Source: Candidatus Obscuribacterales bacterium | GTDB lineage: Bacteria > Cyanobacteriota > Vampirovibrionia > Obscuribacterales > Obscuribacteraceae | Length of the DNA stretch: 64,000 nucleotides | Reading direction: 5' to 3' | Assembly (NCBI GenBank): GCA_021732085.1 | Contig: JAKFVQ010000021.1 | Location: 248,001 to 312,000 of the forward strand | Part shown: positions 8,151 through 17,408 of the stretch, in pieces | Layout of the letters: each line of letters opens with the position of its first letter | How positions within the stretch are numbered: position 1 is the first letter of the stretch | Notes under the pieces: generated by a model | Database searches by the model: none | What the model was told of the DNA's origin: nothing | What the model saw: only the letters and a program-made list of their open reading frames with translations | Made by a program: the position numbers and the translations under genes

Positions 8151-11100
8151 AGTCTAAGTAACTCGGCCTTCTTTTCCTGGTATTCCGAAATGGTTAGATT
8201 TCTCAATTTAGAACAATTGCCTTGCTCATTTTGTACGAATCCGACACTAGCAACGAATGGTTCGATAATGTTGATCTTCTGTAGAGGGGTAACCACCAAA
8301 AGCTGAAGGTTAAGCTGTTGAAACAGCTGGAGACCATATCGAGCGGATTCATCAGAGCCCCGGCCGAACGCCTCGTCTATTAGAACGAAACGGAACCCCC
8401 TGGATCGTGCAGCTCCCCATTCTAAACCGAATTGATAAGCTAGACTCGCAGCCAAAATAGTATATGCAAGCTTTTCTTTCTGTCCGCCTGATTTGCCGCT
8501 TGTGCCAGGATGATGTTCATACTCAGTATCATCTTCAGTCCATCGCTCTGAAGCCGCGAATGTAAACCAATTCCGGACGTCTGTCACTCTCGCCGTCCAG
8601 TTCTTATCGTGGTCAGATGTTCCGACTCTTCCGCGAAATTTTTCGATTAATTGTTTGACCTGAAGAAACTTTGCTTCCGAGTATTGGGCGTCTTCCGATC
8701 CTGTGAGAGTGTTTTCAGTGCATGCCCTGAGGTCGTCGTGAAAATCGGCGATGTCTTTGTCAGTACAACGTTGCGTTTCTAGTCGAATATAGCGGCCTTC
8801 GTTATATGGAACCTTTGTCAGCGATTCGTTAATGCGCTCGATGCGCTCCTTAATAAGTTCGCGTTGACGATCTAATTGGGATCTGAAATTTGCTATCTCG
8901 TTGATGGTGTTTTCATTGAGTAGTTTTTTGAAGGTTTCCTCAAAGCGGGGCAGATCATCAGCCTGCAGTTTATGTAGCATGCGTTCGTACTCATCAGCGC
9001 TTTCAATGCTTGCATCAACTTCTCTTGTCTCTAAAACGTTGTCTTCATTGTATTTTGTCATTGCCTGCGCAATTGTAGTGTTCAATTTTTCAATTTTGCG
9101 CTGCTCAGATTCTATGCGCGAGTCTATGCGGTCACGTAATGTTCGTTCGGTCTTGTCACAAGTATCGAGTGTAAGCAGTTGTTCGCCAATCGTTTGGACT
9201 TGTATTGCCAATAACTCATCGAATCGTTTGGCATGACTTTCTCTATCTGAATCGGCACAGACCTGTGCCAGGGTTGCACAGCTCTGCTCTAGATCCTGCT
9301 TCTCCTTCTCAGTTCTTGTTCGTTTAACAAGATGCTCTTTTGCAGCGTTGTCTTTCTTTGTGATTTCACTCAAGACTGCATCAAGTTGTTCGTTCAATCT
9401 CTGCAAGAGATTAGACGCCGACTCAATCGAGATCTTCTCTTTCTCTAATTTTGCTATTTGTTTCGACAATGTTTGCCAATCAAGTGCTTGAAAGCTCTTG
9501 TACTCATCAATGCGCTCGCATATTTTGATTAGGTCGCGGAGATGAGACTTTTCTGTCGCTAGTTTTGCGATTTCATTTTCGAGTGCTTGAATGGTGGATT
9601 GGCTCTTGTTTGCCTGGATCTGCAAGGCATTTATTTTGGCTTCATTGCTCCAGCCGAGAACATAGTGGCTTATGTCATCGATACGCCAGCGATCATCCTT
9701 CTCGTGCTGCTCTCCTGTTTTTTTTATCAAACCTGCACGTGTTATTGCTTTTGTCTCTCTCTTAAATTCATCGATTGAGTCGCAACATACAAGGTCAGCC
9801 CTGATATAGATTTCCCTTTCTAACCATTCATAGAACTCGCTTTCTGGCTTAACTGAGATCTTCTTGCTTAAAGAATTTCTCGATGAGTCTATTGTTACGG
9901 CTGCTGCTTTTGCACGAACGCGGTAATAAACCACACGTCCTTTAAGGTGATTGTTATTAATCCATTGAGAAACACGTTCGTAATGTTTCTCTGGAACCAA
10001 CATGGATGTGCCGAATCCACGCAACAACCGTTCGATAGCTCCTTCCCAATCTCGCTCGTTCTCATGAACTTGCAGTAACTCCCCCGCAAATGGCATATCT
10101 GAGGAATTGATCTTAAGCGCATCACAAACTATAGTTCTGATTCTAACGCGATCTGCAGGAATGTTACTGCGTCGCGAACGAAGATCCTGGATTTCGCTGC
10201 TTACTGTAGCAAGATCCTTCTTGTAACTTCGAAGCTCTACCTCGAGTTCGGTATGCTCATTCTCGACGTTGGCTTCTTGAAGCTTTGCCTGTTGAAGTTT
10301 CTGAGAGAATGTATCTTTCTGATTGATAAACTCTTCTTCGCTCTTTGGTGCACGCTCCTCCAGTATCTTGGCCAGCGTCTCGTATCGAGCGGCTGTATCT
10401 TTGCGCAGGTCAAGATCTTTCCTGCATTGGCTTATTTCCTGACGAATTTTTTCAATGCGATCGCCACCATTGAGAGAAATGTCTATTCGCAGTTTACTTT
10501 CTTCTTGGCGCAGATGCTGGACTTCCGATTCAAATCGTTTTGTTGCTGCATCTTGTTTTAACCATTCCAGCTGTAAGGCTGCGATGCGTTCCTCTATCAA
10601 CGCGATTTTCTTCTCTGCAAAGTACAGCTTAAGTCCATCGCGGCATGCCTTCAAATCATCTCGTCCAGCCGATAAGCTGAAACTCTGTTTGCAATTTTCC
10701 ACTATTGGAGCAAGACTAGCGACTTGTCGCTTTGCTTTAAGGACCGCATCATGAGAGGATGTTAGATCATCAAAATGATGAATCAGACCCACTATTCGTG
10801 ATTCTACGTCGAATGATTCAAGCATATGGGTTCTGACGAATCCCGTAAGATCGCTGACGGATTTCATGGATATTGTTTGATGAAACAAATCTAGCGCTTG
10901 CTCATTTTCAATTCCCAGCCTGCGGCGGAACCAGCCACTATACTCTTTGAAGGAATCGGTAATGATTTCCGCTTTTCCCAAGAGTTTGCGTTTCAATGCT
11001 GCAACGTCACCCTTAAAGTCAGAAAGGTCACCGCTGATGGAAAGTGCTTGGTCGGCGCCTATGAAACGACGTTCAGGTGCTTGGCTGGGATCCTTCATCC

Positions 11101-11542
11101 AAAATATTTGCGCGATTGAAATTGTGCTTCCGTATCCAGCGTTGTGAAAGACCGCAAGAATGGCAGAAAAGTGGTTGTTATCCCGCAGCGCGACCGGCTT
11201 GGTCGCACTAGCAATTTCATTGCGTTCATTTTTGTAGTAGCCGAGGACATATGATTTGAGATTCCTCTCTTTCGTCTCTGCTCCAGCAGCTTTGTTATAC
11301 GCAGGACGTGGAACGAGTAATGTTGTAATTGCATCCACAATTGTTGATTTACCTGAACCAATGTCACCCGTAAGCAAACCGTTTCGTCCGTCCAACGATA
11401 GTTTCCAAACCTGTTTATCGAAGGTTCCCCAATTGAACACTTCTACGCGCTGTAACCTGAAACCAGGTAACGTCTGGTCAACGATGGAACTCAGGTCGAT
11501 GCTGAGTTGATTATTCTGTATCCTTTCTTGAATGTCAGTCAT
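8147..11542 (-). CDS. jetC: Wadjet JetC, MukB-like SMC ATPase
   Basis: JetC is the SMC ATPase that extrudes DNA loops and senses small circular DNA. The N-terminal NWGTF...GDIGSGKST (Walker A, residues 59-67) and the following TTLLVPRPAYNKAAG block are hallmark type I JetC sequence. A long coiled coil with a hinge fills the middle (~280-900). The C-terminal head has the ABC signature SGGQKEK (1018-1024) and Walker B FVLIDEAFGRG with E1057. Length 1131 is normal. The start has GGAG eight bases upstream and overlaps the end of jetB by eight bases; the stop overlaps the start of jetD. All ATPase motifs are intact, so the system looks functional. Confidence 0.93.
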   Translation of the reverse strand: MTDIQERIQNNQLSIDLSSIVDQTLPGFRLQRVEVFNWGTFDKQVWKLSLDGRNGLLTGDIGSGKSTIVDAITTLLVPRPAYNKAAGAETKERNLKSYVLGYYKNERNEIASATKPVALRDNNHFSAILAVFHNAGYGSTISIAQIFWMKDPSQAPERRFIGADQALSISGDLSDFKGDVAALKRKLLGKAEIITDSFKEYSGWFRRRLGIENEQALDLFHQTISMKSVSDLTGFVRTHMLESFDVESRIVGLIHHFDDLTSSHDAVLKAKRQVASLAPIVENCKQSFSLSAGRDDLKACRDGLKLYFAEKKIALIEERIAALQLEWLKQDAATKRFESEVQHLRQEESKLRIDISLNGGDRIEKIRQEISQCRKDLDLRKDTAARYETLAKILEERAPKSEEEFINQKDTFSQKLQQAKLQEANVENEHTELEVELRSYKKDLATVSSEIQDLRSRRSNIPADRVRIRTIVCDALKINSSDMPFAGELLQVHENERDWEGAIERLLRGFGTSMLVPEKHYERVSQWINNNHLKGRVVYYRVRAKAAAVTIDSSRNSLSKKISVKPESEFYEWLEREIYIRADLVCCDSIDEFKRETKAITRAGLIKKTGEQHEKDDRWRIDDISHYVLGWSNEAKINALQIQANKSQSTIQALENEIAKLATEKSHLRDLIKICERIDEYKSFQALDWQTLSKQIAKLEKEKISIESASNLLQRLNEQLDAVLSEITKKDNAAKEHLVKRTRTEKEKQDLEQSCATLAQVCADSDRESHAKRFDELLAIQVQTIGEQLLTLDTCDKTERTLRDRIDSRIESEQRKIEKLNTTIAQAMTKYNEDNVLETREVDASIESADEYERMLHKLQADDLPRFEETFKKLLNENTINEIANFRSQLDRQRELIKERIERINESLTKVPYNEGRYIRLETQRCTDKDIADFHDDLRACTENTLTGSEDAQYSEAKFLQVKQLIEKFRGRVGTSDHDKNWTARVTDVRNWFTFAASERWTEDDTEYEHHPGTSGKSGGQKEKLAYTILAASLAYQFGLEWGAARSRGFRFVLIDEAFGRGSDESARYGLQLFQQLNLQLLVVTPLQKINIIEPFVASVGFVQNEQGNCSKLRNLTISEYQEKKAELLRL

Positions 11543-12185
11543 CTTGTGTTTCTCCGACTTCTTCCATGTAGCGATTTTTGTAGGATGCTAGCCGTGAATC
11601 GAACTCGGCGAGCCATTGAGCATCGACAAAAGCCTTTAATATTCTTTGTACTTCGAATGTATCTTCTTTTGTTGACTGTGCTTTCAGTCTGCGTAAGAAT
11701 CCTAACTCCACTATTTTGTTGATGTGGGCATCTATTTTGTTCGCAATTTTTACTTCGTTTGTACTCTCAGGTACGAACAATTTGATCAAATCAATAATTT
11801 CGTCCCTTGTCATAATTAGGCGCGTTCCGCCGCCGACACTGTCAAACTCTTGGAGCTTCTTTCGAAGTAATGCTAACAACAAGCTCACCTGAAATGTGAG
11901 CGGGCGACGGGCCATCAGTCTTGGAATGTTGCGTTCGCTTGACTCTTGATCATCTTCGTTTCGAGAGCGCAAGAAGGCGTAGCCCTCAGTTTCATCCAAT
12001 ACTAGTTCCAAATTCAGAACACTGACGTAATCTCTTACTGCCGCTTGTAGCTTAAGGAGCAATACCCACAATACAAGATCGGAATCTTGATAGATGACCC
12101 CTTTGAGAAGCGTAATTACCAAAAATGGAAGTTCTTTTCCGTCGGCAGCACCGTTCAGTGTCTGCTCCGTTTGCGTTTCAGCCAT
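11535..12185 (-). CDS. jetB: Wadjet JetB (DUF4194), kleisin-associated subunit
   Basis: JetB is the MukE-like (KITE) partner of the Wadjet SMC complex. The 216-residue protein shows the DUF4194 pattern: ARRPLTFQVSLLLALLRKKL near residue 92, TRDEIIDLIKLF, a conserved TNEVKI...INKIVELGFLRRL, and FEVQRILKAFVDAQWL toward the end. It has winged-helix character. The gene starts two bases after the jetA stop and overlaps jetC by eight bases, so jetA-jetB-jetC-jetD is one transcription unit with coupled translation. Confidence 0.9.
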   Translation of the reverse strand: MAETQTEQTLNGAADGKELPFLVITLLKGVIYQDSDLVLWVLLLKLQAAVRDYVSVLNLELVLDETEGYAFLRSRNEDDQESSERNIPRLMARRPLTFQVSLLLALLRKKLQEFDSVGGGTRLIMTRDEIIDLIKLFVPESTNEVKIANKIDAHINKIVELGFLRRLKAQSTKEDTFEVQRILKAFVDAQWLAEFDSRLASYKNRYMEEVGETQDD

Positions 12186-12187
12186 AC

Positions 12188-13696
12188 TTATTTCCTCACA
12201 AAAATAACTCTAGGCATTTCTGCTTCGCGTACCAAGCCTGACTCGCTGCTCCAAGATATATTGTCAGTTTCATCCTCATCGATAGTCGCCTGAAACAGAG
12301 GCGAGTTAGTTGCTAGTTCCAGATAGGCAAGCAGTTCTGCTAATCCTTGATCGAGAGGCTTTAGCTCAACTAGTTGCTGCAAGGTAATCTGGGATCTTTG
12401 TTGCAGCGAATGCCTAATGTGTCTTGAAAGCACTTCTTTATCCACAACGACTTGAGAGAAAAGGGCTGTCGGATCAACATCAGTCTCGTCTGCGTTGCGC
12501 GCTTTTTCCTTGATGGACGGTTTGACCTTGGGTGAATATAGCCTACGCTCCATCGGTAGTTCTACATCTGCGACAGCGCTATTAATTTCCATTAGATCAC
12601 CTTCTGGGTGATTTCCGCGGAGATCCAGTGCATTCTTCTCTATCTTTCGAAGAATCTCCATAATCCTTCGATTCTCTAAAAGTGCTTTGTCGTCAAGGAA
12701 TCGGCGTAATTGCTGTGAAAGCTGGGCGACTGTTTTTTGAGTATGCTCACCAGCCTCTAACCACTCATAGTGAACGCGCTTTAGCCGAGGCTCTGGTTGG
12801 AGCGACATCACGGGTGGCAAAGCCAGTACTTTTTCGAGCAATGATGAAAGCTCTTCTTGTCGTGATTGCGACATTAGGAAATCCCAGAAAGCTTTGAAGC
12901 TTCGTCCCTGGTCGGAATCCGAGATATCATCTCTTTCGCCCATCACCCGATCAAGTAGTGCGCCTTTCGCCTGTCCGTCCCAGCGAGCGATGTCTTCGCG
13001 AACGCGGCGATCAAGTCCATGAAAATTTTGTTCGACCTGTCGGAAATCTGCCAGAAGCTCACGTGCAGTTATAACAAACTGGTGAAAGCGTTCCTTAATA
13101 GCAGTGTCGCCCAGAAGATCGAGTTCATTAGTATCGTCACGAAGGCGTTCGATTTGCGCATCGAGTTCGTCCCTCTTTTTCTCAAGTTCTGCGATGCGCA
13201 TCTCTCGGTTTGATTCTGTTCCCTCACTTAGTTGCTTGAGAATTTCGAACAGCGTGAGCAATCGAGACTCTGTCCCGATGAAAGATTTGTCTGTTAAGCT
13301 TGTGAGCCAAGCAATCGCCTTTTCTGTTGCAGGGGTGAGGTCGAAATGAGGTTCATCAGAGCCGTCAATGTAGCGCTTGCGAAGCCATCCCTTGTCTGGA
13401 GCCGTCCATATGTCGAGATATTCGCGCGCTGGACGAGGAAAGACATTGTCGCCTATGCGCTCGTGAAGTACATAAATTTCGTCTTCCAGTTTTTCTATCA
13501 GCGTCGCTTGCTCGATGACACGAAGGTTTGGCGCTACGAAAACCTTGTGCAGAAAACTGGCAATAAGCGGCGCCTGATCGGCACACAATAGCCGCCAAGC
13601 TGGATGATTCTTCCGCAGAGATTCGAGTGTAGCGTAATCGAGGTTCACAGCCGGTGTCGCATCGGTCTGTTCAATTATAGTTACTGATGAGAGCAT
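12188..13696 (-). CDS. jetA: Wadjet JetA (DUF3375), kleisin-like subunit
   Basis: JetA is the MukF-like kleisin that bridges the JetC heads. The sequence follows the DUF3375 consensus from the start: LDYATLESLRKNHPAWRLL, FPRPAREYLDIW, GWLRKRYIDGSDEPHFDLTP, GTESRLLTLFEIL, then SDQGRSFKAFWDFLMS and LRRFLDDKALLENRRI. Length 502 is typical. First gene of the operon; the promoter must lie in the 248-base gap up to the Rpn-like gene at 13945, in which I see nothing else. ATG start has only a weak AAGG upstream. Confidence 0.92.
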   Translation of the reverse strand: MLSSVTIIEQTDATPAVNLDYATLESLRKNHPAWRLLCADQAPLIASFLHKVFVAPNLRVIEQATLIEKLEDEIYVLHERIGDNVFPRPAREYLDIWTAPDKGWLRKRYIDGSDEPHFDLTPATEKAIAWLTSLTDKSFIGTESRLLTLFEILKQLSEGTESNREMRIAELEKKRDELDAQIERLRDDTNELDLLGDTAIKERFHQFVITARELLADFRQVEQNFHGLDRRVREDIARWDGQAKGALLDRVMGERDDISDSDQGRSFKAFWDFLMSQSRQEELSSLLEKVLALPPVMSLQPEPRLKRVHYEWLEAGEHTQKTVAQLSQQLRRFLDDKALLENRRIMEILRKIEKNALDLRGNHPEGDLMEINSAVADVELPMERRLYSPKVKPSIKEKARNADETDVDPTALFSQVVVDKEVLSRHIRHSLQQRSQITLQQLVELKPLDQGLAELLAYLELATNSPLFQATIDEDETDNISWSSESGLVREAEMPRVIFVRK

Positions 13697-13944
13697 TGCA
13701 AGAACCTTGTGCAGTTGGAGGGGCTTTCTGGACGTGTGGACCTAACCCGGCGGAGCCGGCTATTCGTACACTAATTCCTTCGGATCGTTTTCGCCCGTCC
13801 GACCGAACGTCTAGATAATTACGCATTTGTTTGAAAGATATTTGAAACGAGGGGCCATGGCATCGTGTAACCACTAGTTAGCTAGTATTTCTTCAGTCTA
13901 ACGGTTCTAACTGCAGAATATCTGCAGCTTGGCGGCCATTCCTG

Positions 13945-14670
13945 TCAGCTTGTTATGTAAGTCGCGATGGCGCTTCGGATTTCTGGCTTGAGTTTTGCAA
14001 GCTCTTCATTAAATCGGTGCGCTTCGGATTTTGTAAGTCCGGCGTATGCATCTATCATTTTCCAAACAATGGAGATTTGGGCGGCAGTGAGTTGTGGTTC
14101 GGCTAATTCGGCAATTTCGGCCAAGCGGATAAGGCTGTTCAATCTAACCTCCACCCGTTCCCGAGGTTTATAATCCATAAGGGGCATCAGTGCGGGCGCA
14201 ACTGGATTTTGTATGTACAGAAAGTCACGCCAATCAAACATGTTGAGTTGAATTAGCTTAAATCCGAAGTGCAGTATCTCTAGTTCTCCAAATTTTTTAA
14301 CTACACTCGATTGTTGCGGCTTTCGTGGTGTCCGAAATGCAAGAATGGCGATGGGCACAATCTCGAGTTTGTACCTGTCACTGAGGCCCGTGTAATAGTA
14401 GAGCATCCTGTCCGCATACGCGGTTCCGCTGTTTGGCTCCATCTCAATGTGAAACAATAGCGGCTTTCTCCTTGCCAGCCGATTAACCTTCAAAACAATA
14501 TCTACTCTATCGGAGACTCCTGGGTCTAACTCGGGAGGCAGTTTATTGTCCACCTCGACATGAGAGGATCTGTCCAGCCCTTGCATAAAATAGGGCGGAA
14601 AGAACAGGTCTAGTAGTTCGAAGAACAGTTCATCAATCAACTCTATAAATAGCTCGTTGTGATTTTGCAT
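13945..14670 (-). CDS. Rpn/YhgA-like PD-(D/E)XK nuclease (transposase-family) protein
   Basis: Rpn-type proteins are PD-(D/E)XK DNases linked to recombination, and in cyanobacteria they are abundant and often carry DUF4351 tails. Residues 48-80 contain D57 and then LLFHIEMEP (E76, E78), the usual Rpn motif. The N-terminal helical segment and the region 84-150 with YADRMLYYYTGLSDRY fit the family. There is no DUF4351 tail here; the last 60 residues are helical. It is transcribed in the same direction as the Wadjet operon, 248 bases upstream, and might belong to the same island or be an independent mobile gene. Confidence 0.7.
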   Translation of the reverse strand: MQNHNELFIELIDELFFELLDLFFPPYFMQGLDRSSHVEVDNKLPPELDPGVSDRVDIVLKVNRLARRKPLLFHIEMEPNSGTAYADRMLYYYTGLSDRYKLEIVPIAILAFRTPRKPQQSSVVKKFGELEILHFGFKLIQLNMFDWRDFLYIQNPVAPALMPLMDYKPRERVEVRLNSLIRLAEIAELAEPQLTAAQISIVWKMIDAYAGLTKSEAHRFNEELAKLKPEIRSAIATYITS

Positions 14671-14894
14671 ATGATACTCCAGCGATCCTATCTTCTTTAA
14701 AGACGCCGAAATGTTGAAAAGAGTTCAAATGCAAGTTATGAATTTCCATCTTACCCACGTTCCATGTGAATTAGGACAACAGTCCTCTGCGCAATTTCCA
14801 GTGACAGAGGACGGTCAGAGAGACTAATCAAGCAGATCTTTTAGACACGGAAATGCTTGACGCAGTTGTAGGTGAATTCAAGTTTGAGTAATTT

Positions 14895-16253
14895 TCACCC
14901 CACCATGCAAAAAGGGCATGAACGTTTTCGGCGGGTGCGATGTAGGGGTTTTCGTTCAAACTCGTGAGATGGGTTCTTTGAACATTGCCACCAAATCATT
15001 CGACTTGAGAAAGCGGTTATCGTCTCTGGAGTTAAATTGCCATTTTTGGAAGGATGAAATTCTTTGGCGATCTCTGGAAACTTTGTTGCTAACGAGTTGC
15101 TGGCTGATACTTTGCCGCCTCTACAAAAAGGGCATCTAGAAGTCTTTATGCGATCGGCTGGTGTTTGATACCACTCGTGATCTGGTGCCTTGGGACAATA
15201 CCACCAAACTTCTTTATGCGAAGTCTGAGCGATATCGTTCGCGGTGAGATTTCCGTTTTTGGTCGGGTGCCAAGTAGTGGCTAACTCTGGGTAGATTTTG
15301 GCGAAAGAGAGTTCTTTCGCTCTGAGTTCTTTGCAGTCAGGACATACTCGATTCTTTGTGACAATTTGGGCGATGGTGGCCTGAAAACAATGTGATTCGT
15401 TTTCGGGGCATTGCCACCAGGCCATTTTGCTGGAGGTCGGACAAAAATGCTTTGGTTTCATTCTTCCATTTAGCGTTTTATGCCACATCTTTGCGTACTT
15501 TGGATGTACCGCCTCCAAAGAGTTATTGACTGCTACCCTCTTGCCTGCGCAAAATGGACAGCCCTTGTTCTTTCTTTCATTTGGGCTAGTTCGCCAGCTA
15601 TGCCCCTTTTCACAAAGCCACCAGTACTTTTGATTGGTGCCTGCCGTTACTTGGTCCTGCTTCAGATCCTTGTTTTTTGTCGGATGCCATTGCTTGCTTA
15701 GCTCAGGATTCGTATTAGCCAAGCTGTTTGTCGCAGAGACCTGACGACCCAAGCAATAGGGGCATCCTAAAACATCGGATTCGCTCGTGGTTCTGGCACC
15801 GATGCTAATTTGCCAAACATGATCCAGATGTTTAGGACATTGCCACCATGCTGCGTGATTTGAACGGTAGGTGAATTCTGCCGGTTTCCTCTTCCCGTTT
15901 TTTTTCGGATGCCACTCCGCTGCAATTACGGGATAAAGCAAGACGAAAGAATTCTCAGCGCACACGCGCTTGCTAGCGCAAAACGGGCAACCTTCTCCTC
16001 TGCTACGCATTTTGATAGATTGCCGAAAATTGTTGTGGCACTGCGGGCAAGTCCACCATGCTTTTACTTTGGAGCCGTAAGTGAAATCCTCCGGACCCCA
16101 ACCGCAATTCTGTGCGTAACACCACTCCAAGGCTATTTCCGGAAGGTGTTCCAAGAAAGTCGGCGACCGTTTTCGACGCACCGGCTCGATCACATTTTCG
16201 ATAGCAAGTGGATCATCGCTTGGAGCTGATTTCTTTCTGGAGAGGCGACGCAT
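14895..16253 (-). CDS. six-repeat zinc-ribbon (DUF4379-like) protein
   Basis: The 452-residue protein is built of six repeats of about 65 residues. Each reads roughly W(H)P..NG...P......WW.C......W.......R......CPFC...V...NSL. Each repeat has a WWxC and a CPxC cysteine pair, the treble-clef zinc-ribbon pattern called DUF4379 or 'probable zinc-ribbon domain'. The domain is presumed to bind nucleic acid, and some relatives are fused to Vsr-like endonucleases; no nuclease is visible here. The first ~30 residues are basic. It is 224 bases upstream of the Rpn-like gene in the same direction. Cellular role unknown. Confidence 0.75.
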   Translation of the reverse strand: MRRLSRKKSAPSDDPLAIENVIEPVRRKRSPTFLEHLPEIALEWCYAQNCGWGPEDFTYGSKVKAWWTCPQCHNNFRQSIKMRSRGEGCPFCASKRVCAENSFVLLYPVIAAEWHPKKNGKRKPAEFTYRSNHAAWWQCPKHLDHVWQISIGARTTSESDVLGCPYCLGRQVSATNSLANTNPELSKQWHPTKNKDLKQDQVTAGTNQKYWWLCEKGHSWRTSPNERKNKGCPFCAGKRVAVNNSLEAVHPKYAKMWHKTLNGRMKPKHFCPTSSKMAWWQCPENESHCFQATIAQIVTKNRVCPDCKELRAKELSFAKIYPELATTWHPTKNGNLTANDIAQTSHKEVWWYCPKAPDHEWYQTPADRIKTSRCPFCRGGKVSASNSLATKFPEIAKEFHPSKNGNLTPETITAFSSRMIWWQCSKNPSHEFERKPLHRTRRKRSCPFCMVG

Positions 16254-16640
16254 TTTGGCTCACACAAGATGCCGGAGATGGATGGACCATACTCATTTTA
16301 CAACTTTCTTATCCGTTCGTTAATCGCTAGTTCAAGAACTCGCTGGATGCTAGCTTTTGGCTCAAGCCGGACTATGTTGCCGTTGTGTAGCTGATGCTGG
16401 TTTTGTTCAACTTTACCGTACCGCAATAAAGTCGGGCATGAGTGAGTAGTTATTGAAAAAATTTCCGCACGGTAAAGAGTGTTTGCCTAGCGTGTGCTTA
16501 AAAATCTCGGCGCCGAAGCCAATTCGATAATCCTGCCCTAGGCAGGATGGACTGCGTTCGGCATAATGCGAAGGCTTTGAGTGAGTTAAAGTGAAGTCGG
16601 GGACGCAGGGTGTAATCGTCTGCCGTTAATGAACGAAGTT
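16254..16640. other. 387-base intergenic region with two inverted repeats
   Basis: No credible gene. It holds a perfect 8-bp-arm hairpin at 16530-16548 and a wider-spaced pair of arms, CTTTACCGT near 16410 and ACGGTAAAG near 16470. Neither is followed by a clear T-run, so a terminator role is uncertain. Confidence 0.5.
16530..16548. terminator. perfect short hairpin downstream of azoreductase gene
   Basis: ATCCTGCC and GGCAGGAT flank a three-base loop. It lies about 95 bases past the stop of the minus-strand azoreductase gene and could stop its transcript, but lacks the T-run of an intrinsic terminator. It might equally be a protein-binding palindrome. Confidence 0.35.
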
Positions 16641-17267
16641 CTAGGCTCTGTTTCCAACTGCTTGAGGAATTAGCTCGTCGATAGCGCGTTTTGCTTGTTC
16701 GCTTGAGGCATTAATCGCATCAGGATTGGTTCCATGAGCTTTGACGAATGTGATGTCGGTAACGCCGATGAAAGTCATGATTGCGCGCACGTATGGCTCG
16801 ATGAAATCCATAGCCTTTGCCAGCCCCGAGCTGTAGTCTGCACCGCTGGCGGTGACGACCACTAGTTTCTTGTTTGCGAGCAGTCCCTTTGGGGCGCCAC
16901 CAGCGAAGGAGAACGTCTTGTTCGCGCGCACTACTAAATCGATGTAGGCTTTGAATACTGCGGGTACGGAGAAATTGTACATCGGGACGCCGAAGAGGTA
17001 GATATCCGCCGCCTCTAGTTCGGCGAGCAGTTCATCGGATTGTTTGAGGAGTGACTTTTGTTCTTCCGATAGTTTTTCGCTTGGAGTGTTGAATCCTGTG
17101 ATGACTTCCGCGTTGAGAAATTGCAGATTGCTATCGCCCAGATGACGGTAGATGATTTTTCCGCCTGGGGTCGCCTGCTTCCACTTCTCGGCGAAATACG
17201 CAGTCAATGGCTGCGTTACCGAGAACGCGCTCTTTCCGCTTGAATCGATATGTAGAAGTGTGCTCAT
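16641..17267 (-). CDS. azoR: FMN-dependent NADH-azoreductase
   Basis: AzoR reduces azo dyes and quinones with NADH and FMN in the cytoplasm, a detoxification role. The 208-residue protein starts MSTLLHIDSS and shows the flavodoxin-like phosphate loop SGKSAFSVT, FGVPMYNFSVPAVFKAYIDLVVRANKTF with the PMYNF FMN contact, and VVTASGADY...FIEPYVRAIMTFIGVTDI. The ORF extends 98 codons further upstream, but the internal ATG is chosen because GGAGGA lies directly before it and because family homology begins there. It is divergent from the AraC-type gene with 141 bases between the starts, which suggests that the regulator controls it. Confidence 0.92.
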   Translation of the reverse strand: MSTLLHIDSSGKSAFSVTQPLTAYFAEKWKQATPGGKIIYRHLGDSNLQFLNAEVITGFNTPSEKLSEEQKSLLKQSDELLAELEAADIYLFGVPMYNFSVPAVFKAYIDLVVRANKTFSFAGGAPKGLLANKKLVVVTASGADYSSGLAKAMDFIEPYVRAIMTFIGVTDITFVKAHGTNPDAINASSEQAKRAIDELIPQAVGNRA

Positions 17268-17408
17268 TTGTCCTCCAGTCGCGGCGCACTCGGCGTCCGT
17301 TTGTTTTGTCCATCTGAACTCATGGTAGGATGAAAATGTTGAACGGTCTATGCTCGAAAGTTCGGTTTTTGTGCTCAATCGTTCAAGGGCTCGCTGGCGG
17401 GACTTTTC

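Noticed and set aside
13671-13874. 67-codon ORF upstream of jetA
   Set aside because: No ribosome binding site or recognisable features; it overlaps the jetA start and the promoter gap.
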